15,462 nt of DNA from Candidatus Methanoplasma reticulitermitis. Its GTDB lineage: Archaea; Thermoplasmatota; Thermoplasmata; Methanomassiliicoccales; Methanomethylophilaceae. Below are positions 1 through 7,616 of the stretch, piece by piece. Location of the stretch: positions 1 through 15,462 of the forward strand of contig JAITTK010000112.1 in NCBI GenBank assembly GCA_031287135.1. Reading direction: 5' to 3'. Both the position numbers and the translations under genes were made by a program. The notes below the pieces were generated by a model. It saw nothing but the letters and a program-made list of their open reading frames with translations. It did no database searches and was not told the DNA's origin. Numbering within the stretch: position 1 is the stretch's first letter; each line of letters begins with the position of its first letter.

Positions 1-101
1 ACCTCTACTCTTACTAATATACCGGTCAAACCGCCAAAATATTGGCTTAATTATATTTTACAACATTTATGTATATATCACTAACGGCCGTATCACATAA
101 T

Positions 102-121
102 AATTGTATATATGTACAATT
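102..121. repeat. AT-rich 7-bp inverted repeat in the left flank
   Basis: AATTGTA (102-108) and TACAATT (115-121) are perfect inverted arms around a 6-nt spacer. They lie in the AT-rich stretch upstream of the tRNA. I see no gene in 1-223. The element may be an operator or end of a transcription unit outside the window, or chance in AT-rich DNA. Confidence 0.3.
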
Positions 122-156
122 GGATTCATCAAATACCACCATGCGGCATTCCAATT

Positions 157-171
157 GGGGGGGGGGTGGGG
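157..171 (+). repeat. G10-T-G4 homopolymeric run
   Basis: Ten consecutive G are followed by T and four more G, just upstream of the tRNA promoter. Such a run is prone to slippage or sequencing error and could form G-rich structures. It is not in a reading frame I believe in. Confidence 0.6.
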
Positions 172-181
172 ACCGATTGGC

Positions 182-196
182 GAAAAACTTTATATG
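182..196 (+). promoter_or_regulatory. Archaeal promoter (BRE/TATA) for tRNA-His
   Basis: A purine-rich GAAAAAC element runs into TTTATATG (about 189-196). This is the archaeal BRE plus box A arrangement, and a start about 25 nt downstream (near 218) falls just before the tRNA 5' end at 224. Confidence 0.6.
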
Positions 197-223
197 GAAT
201 CGGATAATCAACGGCCACTGTAT

Positions 224-298
224 GGCCGGGGTGGGGTAGCTTGGTTATCCTTGGGGATTGTGGATCCCTTGACCCGGGTTCAAATCTCGGTCCCGGCC
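224..298 (+). tRNA. tRNA-His (anticodon GTG)
   Basis: A full cloverleaf can be drawn. The acceptor GCCGGGG (225-231) pairs with TCCCGGC (291-297), with one G-T. The anticodon stem GGGGA/TCCCT (253-257/265-269) closes loop TTGTGGA, whose centre is GTG (260-262). The T arm is CCGGG-TTCAAAT-CTCGG (274-290). G at 224 faces C at 298, giving the encoded extra G(-1):C73 pair that is the identity element of tRNA-His. No CCA is encoded (C73 is followed by CCT), so CCA must be added by nucleotidyltransferase. There is no intron. A T-rich tail at 301-315 may end transcription before rtcB. Confidence 0.95.
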
Positions 299-339
299 CC
301 TACTTTTAACTTTTATGACGCTGATGGGGTGACGATAAT

Positions 340-1791
340 ATGACATGGAACGGACGGCTGGAGAAGATCGACGATAACAGATGGGAGATACCCATGGGGG
401 AATTCCCCGGCATGATGACCAATGCCGTGATATATGCCAGCGAATCCATGATCGAGCAGATCAGGTCGGACAATGCCCCGCAGCAGGCGGCCAATGTGGC
501 CTGTCTCCCCGGGATCGTCGGCAGTTCCATGGCCATGCCCGACATACATTGGGGTTACGGGTTCCCGATCGGGGGGGTGGCGGCAGTCGATGCCGACAGC
601 GGTTCCATATCCCCGGGAGGGATAGGTTTCGATATCAACTGCGGAGTCCGTCTGATAAAGACGGACCTGACCGTCGATGACCTGGGCGGCAACGTCGGTG
701 CCCTGGTTGACGAACTGTATAAGAACGTGCCGTCCGGACTGGGGTCCAAGGGACTGACCAAGATAGGCAACAGCGAGATGGACGACATACTGTCCAACGG
801 ATCCCGGTGGGCAGTCGAGAACGGATACGGCTGGGAGCGCGATCTTGAAGTCACGGAGGAGATGGGGCACATGTCCGATGCGGATCCGTCGACGGTGAGC
901 GATAAGGCCCGCAAACGGGGGATACCTCAGCTGGGTTCGCTCGGATCCGGCAACCATTTCCTTGAACTGGACATCGTCGACGACGTATTCGACCGGGATA
1001 TCGCAAAGAAATTCGGATTGAAAGAAGGGGCGGTGACGGTGACGGTCCACTGCGGCTCCAGAGGGTGCGGGCATCAGATCGCCACGGAATACCTTCAGGA
1101 GATGGAGAGATACGTCAGGAACAACAACATTCAGCTTCCCGACAGACAGCTCGCCTGCGCACCGCTGGACTCCGGGCCCGGGGACGATTACTACAAAGCC
1201 ATGTGCTGCGGCGCCAACTACGCATGGGCGAACAGGCAGATGATAACACACTGGATTAGGGAATCATTCGAGAACATCCTGGGGGATTCGGCAGAGGACA
1301 TGGGCATGGATGTCGTTTACGATGTCGCCCACAATATCGCCAAAAAGGAACGTCATGACGTCGGCGGCCACTCGGAGAATGTCCTGGTCCACAGGAAGGG
1401 ATCGACGCGTGCATTCGCCGCGGGGCGCAGGGAGATCGGACATGTGTACAGGGATGTCGGACAGCCGGTGATAATCCCCGGAGATATGAAGGTCGGAACG
1501 TATGTGCTGGTGGGGAAGAAGGGTGCCATGGAGGAAACGTTCGGTTCCGCATGCCACGGTGCCGGACGCAGGATGTCCAGAACCGCTGCCGTGAACAGCC
1601 TCAAGGCCTCTGACATCAGAGCGGACATGGCAAGGAACAACATCTACCTCAGGAACGGATCCGAGGAGGGCCTGCTGGAAGAGGCCCCCGGAGCATACAA
1701 GGATGTCGACGAGGTCATCAGGGTGGTATGCGATGCCGGACTTACGGACAAGGTGGCGAAGCTGACGCCCATCGGCGTGGTCAAAGGCTGA
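340..1791 (+). CDS. rtcB: RNA-splicing ligase RtcB (tRNA ligase)
   Basis: 483 aa, the length of archaeal RtcB (about 480). RtcB is the GTP- and Mn-dependent 3'-5' RNA ligase that joins tRNA exon halves after intron excision and repairs cleaved RNA. Metal-site and catalytic residues are present: D98 and C101 in GFDINCGVR, N205-H206 in GSLGSGNHFLEL, H237 in VHCGSRGCGHQ, H331 in DVAHNIAKKERH, and H406 in SACHGAGRRMSR, the residue guanylylated in the family. No intein or truncation is seen. A Shine-Dalgarno GGGGTGA (326-332) supports the ATG at 340. It lies 41 bp behind tRNA-His, so it may be read from the tRNA promoter or from the weak T/A-rich element in the gap. Its last 11 bp overlap the convergent HD gene. 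Confidence 0.97.
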   Translation: MTWNGRLEKIDDNRWEIPMGEFPGMMTNAVIYASESMIEQIRSDNAPQQAANVACLPGIVGSSMAMPDIHWGYGFPIGGVAAVDADSGSISPGGIGFDINCGVRLIKTDLTVDDLGGNVGALVDELYKNVPSGLGSKGLTKIGNSEMDDILSNGSRWAVENGYGWERDLEVTEEMGHMSDADPSTVSDKARKRGIPQLGSLGSGNHFLELDIVDDVFDRDIAKKFGLKEGAVTVTVHCGSRGCGHQIATEYLQEMERYVRNNNIQLPDRQLACAPLDSGPGDDYYKAMCCGANYAWANRQMITHWIRESFENILGDSAEDMGMDVVYDVAHNIAKKERHDVGGHSENVLVHRKGSTRAFAAGRREIGHVYRDVGQPVIIPGDMKVGTYVLVGKKGAMEETFGSACHGAGRRMSRTAAVNSLKASDIRADMARNNIYLRNGSEEGLLEEAPGAYKDVDEVIRVVCDAGLTDKVAKLTPIGVVKG

Positions 1792-3094
1792 GAAGCTTTT
1801 TTGACGCTCTGTATACCGCATCCCTGTGCTCTTCCGGCGAGGCGATCATGAGGGACCATCCGAATGTGCCTCTGGATTGAAGGGCCTTTGCCACCGGCGA
1901 CAGCCTGGTGAGCACCTTGACCCTTCCTTCGGGATCGAGTATGGGCACATCCGTCTTTCCGATGCTCATGTTGGACAGAAGTACGGATCTGGGAGGTATA
2001 TCGACCACAACGTCGGACATGCCGATCCCGGCACGGTCGGCTATATCCCTCTCGAGCTGTTTCCTTTTCCCGTATTCGGCGAATTCGGAAAGCTGGGAGG
2101 AGAGTTCGTCGGACGTGTCCTCGGTGAACTTCGTTATGACTTTTTTGTAAAGGATCCTGTTCCGGACGGACCTCGCTATCTTCGAAGGTGTCCCGCCTTC
2201 CCTTATCAGACGGTTCATGAGATCGCAGTCGTCCCAAAGATATATCCTCCCGACATCCAGCGATGATGCTTCCACGGATTTCATAAGCATCATCTTGACT
2301 ATCCTCACGGTCCTGTGATAGTAGACCGACGAGTACATCAGGGACCTTGCGACCATCAGACCCTCGGCCGCGGCGGTCCCTCCTTTCTCGATCATGATCC
2401 GGTTGTTGTGGACCTTCATCGTGCTTATAAGCCGGTCGATGTCCACTTTCCCGTGTATGACCCCGGTGTAGTGAGCATCCCTTACCAGATAGTCCATCTG
2501 GTCCGCGTCCACCGGTCCGTGGATGATCTGGTGCGCGAAATCCTTTGACGAGAAGTGCTCCGCCCTCCCGCCTCCGGAGAATCTGTCCATGATGTCCTCT
2601 CTGGCCTTCGGATACATTATTAGGTCGCATACGACGTCTGCCGGTATGCCGCTGTCCTCGAGGACCTCCGATATCGGTGAGACGCCCCCGAAAAGGTCGT
2701 CGTCCCTTTCGCAGTGCGTCCTCATGTCCCCGGTTATGAGTTTCCTGGCCATCTCCATATGGTCCATACCGGTGACGTTCTCGACTATCTCCTCGGTGGT
2801 GTGGGAGAACGGAGTGTGGCAGATGTCATGCAGCAATCCGGCCGCCCTTACGATCATGGCATCCTCGTCGGAGAGGCCCACCGATGATGCCATCCTCCCG
2901 GCAAGATGATAAACACCGAGGGAGTGTTCGAACCTCGTGTGGTTCGCTCCGGGGAAGACCATGCTCCCGAGACCTAGCTGCTTTACGGATCTGAGTCTCT
3001 GCATCTCGTGTCTGTTCAAAATCTTCAGGAAGGGCTCATCGACCTCTATGCTGCCGTGTATCGGGTCGTGTATTATCTTGCAATGTCCTGACAT
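1781..3094 (-). CDS. HD-domain phosphohydrolase, SAMHD1/dGTPase-like
   Basis: 437 aa. The N-terminal half carries the HD signature of dNTP triphosphohydrolase-like proteins: H57 in TRFEHSLGV, H89-D90 in LLHDICHTPFSH, and D198 in VDADQMDYLVRDAHYTG. These correspond to H167, H206/D207 and D311 of SAMHD1. The opening motif IIHDPIHGSIEV is also typical of this COG1078-type group. The expected activity is metal-dependent hydrolysis of (d)NTPs or related nucleotides; the substrate cannot be told from sequence. The C-terminal third (from about 290) is the usual family extension. Last gene of a three-gene - strand operon: its ATG lies 1 nt past the sepF stop codon, implying coupled translation. Its 3' end overlaps rtcB by 11 bp on the opposite strand. 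Confidence 0.88.
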   Translation of the reverse strand: MSGHCKIIHDPIHGSIEVDEPFLKILNRHEMQRLRSVKQLGLGSMVFPGANHTRFEHSLGVYHLAGRMASSVGLSDEDAMIVRAAGLLHDICHTPFSHTTEEIVENVTGMDHMEMARKLITGDMRTHCERDDDLFGGVSPISEVLEDSGIPADVVCDLIMYPKAREDIMDRFSGGGRAEHFSSKDFAHQIIHGPVDADQMDYLVRDAHYTGVIHGKVDIDRLISTMKVHNNRIMIEKGGTAAAEGLMVARSLMYSSVYYHRTVRIVKMMLMKSVEASSLDVGRIYLWDDCDLMNRLIREGGTPSKIARSVRNRILYKKVITKFTEDTSDELSSQLSEFAEYGKRKQLERDIADRAGIGMSDVVVDIPPRSVLLSNMSIGKTDVPILDPEGRVKVLTRLSPVAKALQSRGTFGWSLMIASPEEHRDAVYRASKKLLSL

Positions 3095-3095
3095 G

Positions 3096-3443
3096 TCATT
3101 TCTCTCTGTACGTTATCCTGCACTTGTCGATGTTCAGACCGCTCGGGCTGAGTATCATGAGCCTGTCGGACACTTCGGTGAATGCGCCGCTCAGGTCTCC
3201 CGCTATATCGGTCAGACGCTTCTTCATCTCACTCCTGACGGCATCCCCCTCGGCAAACTTTGAGAAATCGAGTATCAGTATATTCCCTCTGTATGCCATG
3301 TCCGTTATGGGTTTTATGTCCCGATACGACGTCATCTCGACAACTTTTATCCTGGCATCGGACGGCGTGTGCATAGGTTCGCTGTATTCGCTCAGATCAA
3401 CGAATACTTTCTCCCTGCATATCTCTTCCTTCCTGCCGAACAA
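3096..3443 (-). CDS. sepF: Archaeal cell-division protein SepF
   Basis: 115 aa with the SepF (DUF552) core: SYRDIKPITDMAYRGNILIL, a phosphoserine-rich-free linker with LDFSKF, then LMILSPSGLNI near the C-terminus. SepF tethers FtsZ to the membrane in FtsZ-based archaea. The short N-terminal stretch MFGRKEEI may be the membrane-targeting segment, followed by a linker to about residue 35. The start codon is TTG at 3443, preceded by GGGGAG/GAGG that overlaps the end of the PUA gene; the first in-frame ATG would cut 23 residues and remove the putative anchor. It sits 4 bp behind the PUA gene and 1 bp before the HD gene, so all three are probably cotranscribed. Confidence 0.85.
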   Translation of the reverse strand: MFGRKEEICREKVFVDLSEYSEPMHTPSDARIKVVEMTSYRDIKPITDMAYRGNILILDFSKFAEGDAVRSEMKKRLTDIAGDLSGAFTEVSDRLMILSPSGLNIDKCRITYREK

Positions 3444-3447
3444 TACC

Positions 3448-3939
3448 TCACTCCCCGGACTTCCAAAGCCTGTCTCCTACATTATGGATGTTCTTTATAG
3501 CCTTCCCCGGCTTTTTCTGGGTCAGTTCCGATCCGCTTCTTTCCGAGACACCGACGGCGAGCGGCATCCTGTTCTTGACATCCCTTATCCATACAAGGTC
3601 CCCGGATGATATGGACTCGTCGGCTTCCACTATTCCCGGCCCCATGCAGTCCGCACCGTTCGTTATGAACGGTACCGCACCCATATCGACGGTGACGAAT
3701 CTATTTACGGGCTTGTACCTGATCACGCCTCTGACCGTGAGGAACGGCCTCCCCTCGTATACCAGACCGAGTATGTCGTTACCGACGAACAGCAGGTTGA
3801 ATTCGGAACTCTCGGCCATGTCCACGGGGTCATCCTCTTTGAAGACCTGTACCCCCAGAGCCGCTTCCAATTCTGATGATATCGCCTTGATATCCTTCCC
3901 TCTCATCCTCTTCCTTTTCTTGATCCTAATGTCTGCCAT
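3448..3939 (-). CDS. PUA-domain RNA-binding protein, archaeal Tma20/MCT-1 type
   Basis: 163 aa. It has a basic N-terminus (RIKKRKRMRGKDIK), a pre-PUA segment to about residue 75, and then a PUA domain (about 78-150) with VDMGAVPFITNGADCMGPGI and SGDLVWIRDVKNRMPLAVG. This matches COG2016, predicted ribosome-associated RNA-binding proteins related to eukaryotic Tma20/MCT-1, which act in translation initiation or recycling. It is the first gene of the PUA > sepF > HD operon. A weak TATA-like GTATGAAAA (about 3966-3974 read on -) lies about 30 nt upstream of the ATG, so the mRNA may be nearly leaderless. The family call is firm; the cellular role is inferred from relatives. Confidence 0.87.
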   Translation of the reverse strand: MADIRIKKRKRMRGKDIKAISSELEAALGVQVFKEDDPVDMAESSEFNLLFVGNDILGLVYEGRPFLTVRGVIRYKPVNRFVTVDMGAVPFITNGADCMGPGIVEADESISSGDLVWIRDVKNRMPLAVGVSERSGSELTQKKPGKAIKNIHNVGDRLWKSGE

Positions 3940-4053
3940 CTTAAGGTCCCATGGTTCAGGGAGTTTTCATACTTTCGCCCTTCTGCATGCGGTAAGCCGG
4001 CAATCCCGGTGTCCCCCGGTACTTGGCCGGATCGTCGAGTGTGCTGGACTCTG

Positions 4054-4069
4054 GATATTATAATATATC
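4054..4069. promoter_or_regulatory. Near-palindromic TATA element between divergent genes
   Basis: GATATTATAATATATC is an almost symmetrical TATA box. On + it would start transcription near 4090 for the HTH regulator (ATG 4153). On - it could serve the PUA operon with a long leader. Confidence 0.45.
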
Positions 4070-4099
4070 TTCCGATATGCTTGCACCGACGTGCGGACG

Positions 4100-4124
4100 G
4101 CCAGAACAACCGTGTTGTTCCGGC
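4100..4124. promoter_or_regulatory. 11-bp inverted repeat, candidate operator in the HTH gene leader
   Basis: GCCAGAACAAC and GTTGTTCCGGC are inverted arms (10 of 11 pairs) around CGT. The site lies between the TATA element at 4054-4069 and the start codon at 4153, where an autoregulator could bind, or it could form an mRNA hairpin. Confidence 0.5.
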
Positions 4125-4152
4125 GCCGGTGTAACCATCCGAGGTCATGACC

Positions 4153-4842
4153 ATGTATTATATCAAACTTGTAATAAACGAGTCCGACGGAGGTAACTCC
4201 TGTTTCGAACTCATACCGAAACAGGTAAGGCGGCCGGATGCGGGAACACGGCTGGAGGTCGTACAGTGCACCTGCCTGGCGAACGACGGGGGATGTTCGA
4301 TGATCAGGATAACCGACCCCAAAGGTATCCTCTCCGACGATGTCACGGACCGTCTCTCCTACTCGGATTCACGCGGCGAATGCACGATAGACCGGATATC
4401 CAGCCATCAGCTGATCGCGATGGTGATGAACAACAACTGCCAGATATCGAGGATACTCTCGGAATCCGGATGCCTTATAACCTCGGCTGTCATGGAAGAT
4501 GATGAGAACATCTGCTGGACCGTCATGAGTCCCGATGCAGAGCATATAAGGAATCTCGTGGACAGACTTGAGGAGACCGGTGTGCGGGTGAGACGTAAAT
4601 CGACCATGAACGCCAATCTGACCACTCTTCTCTCGGACAAACAGGAGGAGGCGGTGAGGGTGGCCATCGAGAACGGTTACTATGATGTGCCGCGGAGGAT
4701 CAATCTCGAAGGTCTTTGCAGGATAATGGGGTGTTCCAAATCCACACTCGACGTGACCCTGCGGAACGCGGAGAGGAAGATAATGAACCAGCACATCCTG
4801 CAGAGCCGTAACAGCATAGTCGGCAGGAATAAGTACTGGTGA
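4153..4842 (+). CDS. HTH_10 (bacterio-opsin activator-like) transcriptional regulator
   Basis: 229 aa from the chosen start. The C-terminal region (about residues 160-212) is a clear HTH_10 domain: LSDKQEEAVRVAIENGYYDVPRRI..., then LCRIMGCSKSTLDVTLRNAERK, the recognition-helix part. The N-terminal 155 residues hold no recognised domain. They contain several cysteines (including CTC at 39-41 and a C at 48) and could sense a ligand or redox state. An ATG at 4147 is also in frame, but GAGGT (4141-4145) is 7 nt from 4153 and only 1 nt from 4147, so 4153 is preferred. It is divergent from the PUA operon and convergent with the methyltransferase operon; the regulated genes are unknown. Confidence 0.85.
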   Translation: MYYIKLVINESDGGNSCFELIPKQVRRPDAGTRLEVVQCTCLANDGGCSMIRITDPKGILSDDVTDRLSYSDSRGECTIDRISSHQLIAMVMNNNCQISRILSESGCLITSAVMEDDENICWTVMSPDAEHIRNLVDRLEETGVRVRRKSTMNANLTTLLSDKQEEAVRVAIENGYYDVPRRINLEGLCRIMGCSKSTLDVTLRNAERKIMNQHILQSRNSIVGRNKYW

Positions 4843-4872
4843 CCGCCGCCCGCCCATGCAGCGGAGCGGCGG
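4843..4872. terminator. GC-rich hairpin between convergent genes
   Basis: CCGCCGC (4843-4849) and GCGGCGG (4866-4872) form a perfect 7-bp stem immediately after the HTH stop codon and before the methyltransferase stop. There is no following T-run, so it may be an mRNA 3' end stabiliser rather than an intrinsic terminator. Confidence 0.4.
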
Positions 4873-4893
4873 GAAACGGTTTATAAGGAGGAA

Positions 4894-5910
4894 TCAGAAT
4901 TCCATGAAGACATCCGACATCGCGCGCACGTTCTCTATTTTGGCACCGACCGGTATGTCGCATCCTGATCCGAGCAGGTAACCGCGTCTACCGCCTTTCC
5001 CGAGGCATGTCCTCGTCTCCGTGCGGACATCTTCCGGCGTGCCGCTGAACAGGGTCTTCGCGGGATTCACGTTCCCGATGATGGCCATCCTGTCCTTCAT
5101 CCTGGATACGGCATCCCCGACATCCACCTGAACATCGACGGAGAATGCCGCGCATCCCGTGTCCGCGACTATGTCCAGACGGTCGCTGGTGTCCCCGCAT
5201 ATGTGGTTTATGTGGACCTTTCCGCCCTTCCTTATCCTGGAACCTAGGCTCTGCATCGCTTTTTTGGAGTATTTGGTGTAGTCTGAGGCGGATATCAGAT
5301 CCCCGGATGCGGTCGGATCGCATATGATCACAGCATCTATGTCCCATGTCAGGATCTCATCGGCGAACGCTCCGGTTATCTCCAAGGATTTCTTGATGAG
5401 CGCATGGACGAAATCCTCATCCATGAACGTATCCATCATGAGGTTGTCCACCCCTCTCATCTCCCCTGCCAGCGTGAATGGCGATAGAATGGATGCCATC
5501 AGGAAATGATCCTTTCCCAGTTTCCCCGCCATGCATGCGGCGGTATCCTGTGCCGCTTTGAAGCGATAGAAGTTCTTTACATCCGGAACAGAGAGCCTGT
5601 CAAGATCCTCGGGCCCGCTTATTATATGGGACACCGTCGGTATCGTACCGAACTCCGGTATCTTGACCTTGCACCCCATGGCCTCCGCCGGCAGGAGCCA
5701 GTCCCACATCACTTCGACCCCGTCGATGTGACATTCCTCCACCGCCCTGTACTGCGCACCCGCAGCCAGTTCGGGTTTGTTGATCGAGTCCATGACCGAC
5801 ACGCCCTCGAGTCCCAAGGCCCAATATCCTTGGAACGGTGCGCAGAACGGTATCCTCTCGACCTCTTCCCTTCTAAGTGCTCTCTCAACTAGTTCTTTTG
5901 ACGTTGTCAT
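4894..5910 (-). CDS. UroD-family corrinoid:coenzyme M methyltransferase (MtaA/MtbA type)
   Basis: 338 aa, the usual length for MtaA/MtbA. These enzymes have the uroporphyrinogen decarboxylase fold and use a Zn-activated CoM thiolate to accept a methyl group from a methylated corrinoid protein, the last step of methyl-dependent methanogenesis before methyl-CoM reductase. The Zn ligands are visible as H236-x-C238 in HINHICGD and C317 in LLGSGCDIP, the family pattern. The frame is open to 5979, but ATG 5910 has a GGAGAG element 8 nt upstream and starts 4 nt after the permease stop, so the longer form (overlapping the permease) is rejected. Operon with the upstream permease. Which methyl donor it serves (methanol, methylamines, methylthiols or others) cannot be read from sequence; no corrinoid protein gene is in the window. 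Confidence 0.85.
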   Translation of the reverse strand: MTTSKELVERALRREEVERIPFCAPFQGYWALGLEGVSVMDSINKPELAAGAQYRAVEECHIDGVEVMWDWLLPAEAMGCKVKIPEFGTIPTVSHIISGPEDLDRLSVPDVKNFYRFKAAQDTAACMAGKLGKDHFLMASILSPFTLAGEMRGVDNLMMDTFMDEDFVHALIKKSLEITGAFADEILTWDIDAVIICDPTASGDLISASDYTKYSKKAMQSLGSRIRKGGKVHINHICGDTSDRLDIVADTGCAAFSVDVQVDVGDAVSRMKDRMAIIGNVNPAKTLFSGTPEDVRTETRTCLGKGGRRGYLLGSGCDIPVGAKIENVRAMSDVFMEF

Positions 5911-5914
5911 CTCA

Positions 5915-7402
5915 TTACTCTCCGTTTCCGATGTTTGTATCATTCCTTTGCAATTCGAGTTCGACAGCATCCTCGGCATATCTGTCTGGGTTCGCTGACA
6001 TGTCCCTTCTCATCATGTATCTTATGAAACCGATTATCCCGAAGAACACCAATGCCATCACGGCCATCGTCGGGTCGCCGGCTACGGCTGCGCTTATCAC
6101 CGTGTACACCATCATCACCACCATGAAAAGCGATGATGCCACGGCCACGTATCCCGCGGCCTTCCCTCCGGGTGCCTTCCACGGCCTCTTGGCGTCCGGA
6201 TGGTCCTTACTGATTTTCAGGAAGGCCATCGACACACCGAAGTATGTGAATCCGACCCCGAGGGCCATGAGACTGAAGGTGGCGTTTATCCATGCCGGCC
6301 CGGACAGGGCTATCATAACGAGGATGAAGACCATCGCCAGCACGAAATAATTGCCGACCGACGGCATGCCGTGCTTGTTGACCTTTCCGAACGCCCTCGG
6401 CAGGGAGCCAGAGTTGCCCATCGAGTGGAGTATGCGGGACGCACCCATCCAGAACCCTATCAGACCGCACCCCATGGCGCAGAAATTCGCTATTACCACC
6501 AGATAACGCAGCCATTGGCCCACGTATATGTCTGCCAACACCGCGCTCACCATGCCGTTGCTGGCATAGAGACTTGAGATGTATTCGAATGATGTCATTC
6601 CTGGATCCGGTGATTGCATCCCTATCTCCGCGAAACATATCATGGCATCGAACGCTATGACGAACAGTATTCCGCCTATCATGAGCTTCCAGTGCTTGTT
6701 CGCCGGGTAGTCCGCCTCACCTGCGAACTGAGGTATGAGTTCGAATCCGAAGAACATGGTCACCAGTGCGGCTATCGCGAGTACGAATCCCGCATCCATG
6801 CCTATGATATCGTTATGTCCCATCATCCCGTTCTGGAAGAACGGACCCATATTGTCAAGGCCGAAGGCTCCGTTCGTGATGAAGAAGACCATTGCTATCA
6901 CTCCCGATGCTATCAGCACGAAGAACAGTACGACCTGTATGGATGTGGCCACGGACAGGTTGCGGGTGTTCAATATCATCATCAGGATCATCAATGCCAC
7001 CGCTATGGCTATCACCGTTATCCTGGCAAAATCCTCGCCCATCAGATACTGGATGAGCATGGTAACGCATATTATCTGGAAACATATGAGTACGATGTAA
7101 GTGAACATTGTCGTCCATGATATCCAGTATCCGGCCTCGCGATTGTATGCGGCCCTCACGTATTCGTACGATCCCCCCTTCTTCTTGAACATGCCCGCAA
7201 GCTCCCCGTAGCACAGTGCTATCGGTATGCACAGCAGCCCGCAGAGCATGAATGCAAGGGTCACGGATACCCCCGTATAACCTATCCATTGTGATGTCAG
7301 TATGAGCCACGGCCCCATGATCGAAGATGTGCCGAGAATGAAGAGTTTCTTTCCCCCGACCCTTCCAGTTAGTCCGTTATCGCTAATCGTTCCGCCTCCC
7401 AT
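5915..7402 (-). CDS. APC-superfamily amino acid/amine permease
   Basis: 495 aa, very hydrophobic, with about 12 membrane segments. The first (LFILGTSSIMGPWLIL region) begins near residue 19, and the loop CYGELAGMFKKKGGSYEYVRAA is typical of APC transporters (motif GGSYEY). The C-terminal tail is polar and acidic. In Methanosarcina, APC-type permeases (MtmP and similar) accompany methylamine methyltransferases, so coupling to the downstream MtaA/MtbA-like gene suggests import of a methylated amine or amino-acid-like substrate; that is inference. The ATG at 7402 has only a weak Shine-Dalgarno, but downstream methionines would damage the first membrane segment. The promoter is in the shared divergent region 7403-7661. 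Confidence 0.85.
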   Translation of the reverse strand: MGGGTISDNGLTGRVGGKKLFILGTSSIMGPWLILTSQWIGYTGVSVTLAFMLCGLLCIPIALCYGELAGMFKKKGGSYEYVRAAYNREAGYWISWTTMFTYIVLICFQIICVTMLIQYLMGEDFARITVIAIAVALMILMMILNTRNLSVATSIQVVLFFVLIASGVIAMVFFITNGAFGLDNMGPFFQNGMMGHNDIIGMDAGFVLAIAALVTMFFGFELIPQFAGEADYPANKHWKLMIGGILFVIAFDAMICFAEIGMQSPDPGMTSFEYISSLYASNGMVSAVLADIYVGQWLRYLVVIANFCAMGCGLIGFWMGASRILHSMGNSGSLPRAFGKVNKHGMPSVGNYFVLAMVFILVMIALSGPAWINATFSLMALGVGFTYFGVSMAFLKISKDHPDAKRPWKAPGGKAAGYVAVASSLFMVVMMVYTVISAAVAGDPTMAVMALVFFGIIGFIRYMMRRDMSANPDRYAEDAVELELQRNDTNIGNGE

Positions 7403-7460
7403 GCCACTCTACGGTGGCTGTGTGTGACAGAGGCCGTGTGCCGTTCTAAACCATTTTTAC

Positions 7461-7582
7461 GAACATGTCCAGCCTACATCGTTGTTGGTAGGAACATGCG
7501 AACATGTCCCGCGGACAGACACTGCGTATGTGGCATGCGCGGAATATTCCGGCCGATCCCTGCAACACGGGACATATGTCCC
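7461..7582. promoter_or_regulatory. Cluster of ACATGT-type palindromic sites in a divergent promoter region
   Basis: GAACATGTCC occurs twice (7461-7470 and 7500-7509). A half-like GGAACATG sits at 7491-7498, and a perfect 14-nt palindrome GGGACATATGTCCC lies at 7569-7582. GGAATATTCC (7541-7550) is another perfect 10-nt palindrome. CCTAC/GTAGG (7473-7477/7488-7492) is an inner inverted pair. The cluster lies between the permease operon (-) and the Cys-motif gene (+), as expected for multiple regulator-binding sites. Confidence 0.5.
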
Positions 7583-7607
7583 TGTGCTCCGCCCTTTCGG
7601 AGGAACG

Positions 7608-7616
7608 TATTATATC
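7608..7616 (+). promoter_or_regulatory. TATA box for the 7662 gene
   Basis: GTATTATAT precedes the gene by about 50 nt, predicting a start near 7637 and a leader of about 25 nt that contains the GAGAGGGTG ribosome binding site. Confidence 0.5.

Noticed and set aside
313..1251. 312-aa open frame on - opposite rtcB
   Set aside because: Shadow of rtcB: no recognisable domain, arises from the high-GC codon bias of the real gene, and lies wholly within it on the other strand.
1644..2630. 328-aa open frame on - within the HD gene
   Set aside because: Same strand, different frame as the HD protein; Arg/Gly/His-rich, low-complexity translation and no start context.
4881..4893. TTTATAAGGAGG looking like a + strand TATA box and ribosome binding site
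   Set aside because: No + strand gene follows; downstream is the 3' end of the methyltransferase on -.
5911..5979. N-terminal extension of the methyltransferase to 5979
   Set aside because: It overlaps the permease end, does not match the family N-terminus, and ATG 5910 has the better ribosome binding site.
7461..7582. Possible CRISPR-like array from repeated GAACATGTCC
   Set aside because: Repeats are only 10 nt, irregularly spaced and palindromic; they fit regulator-binding sites, not a CRISPR.
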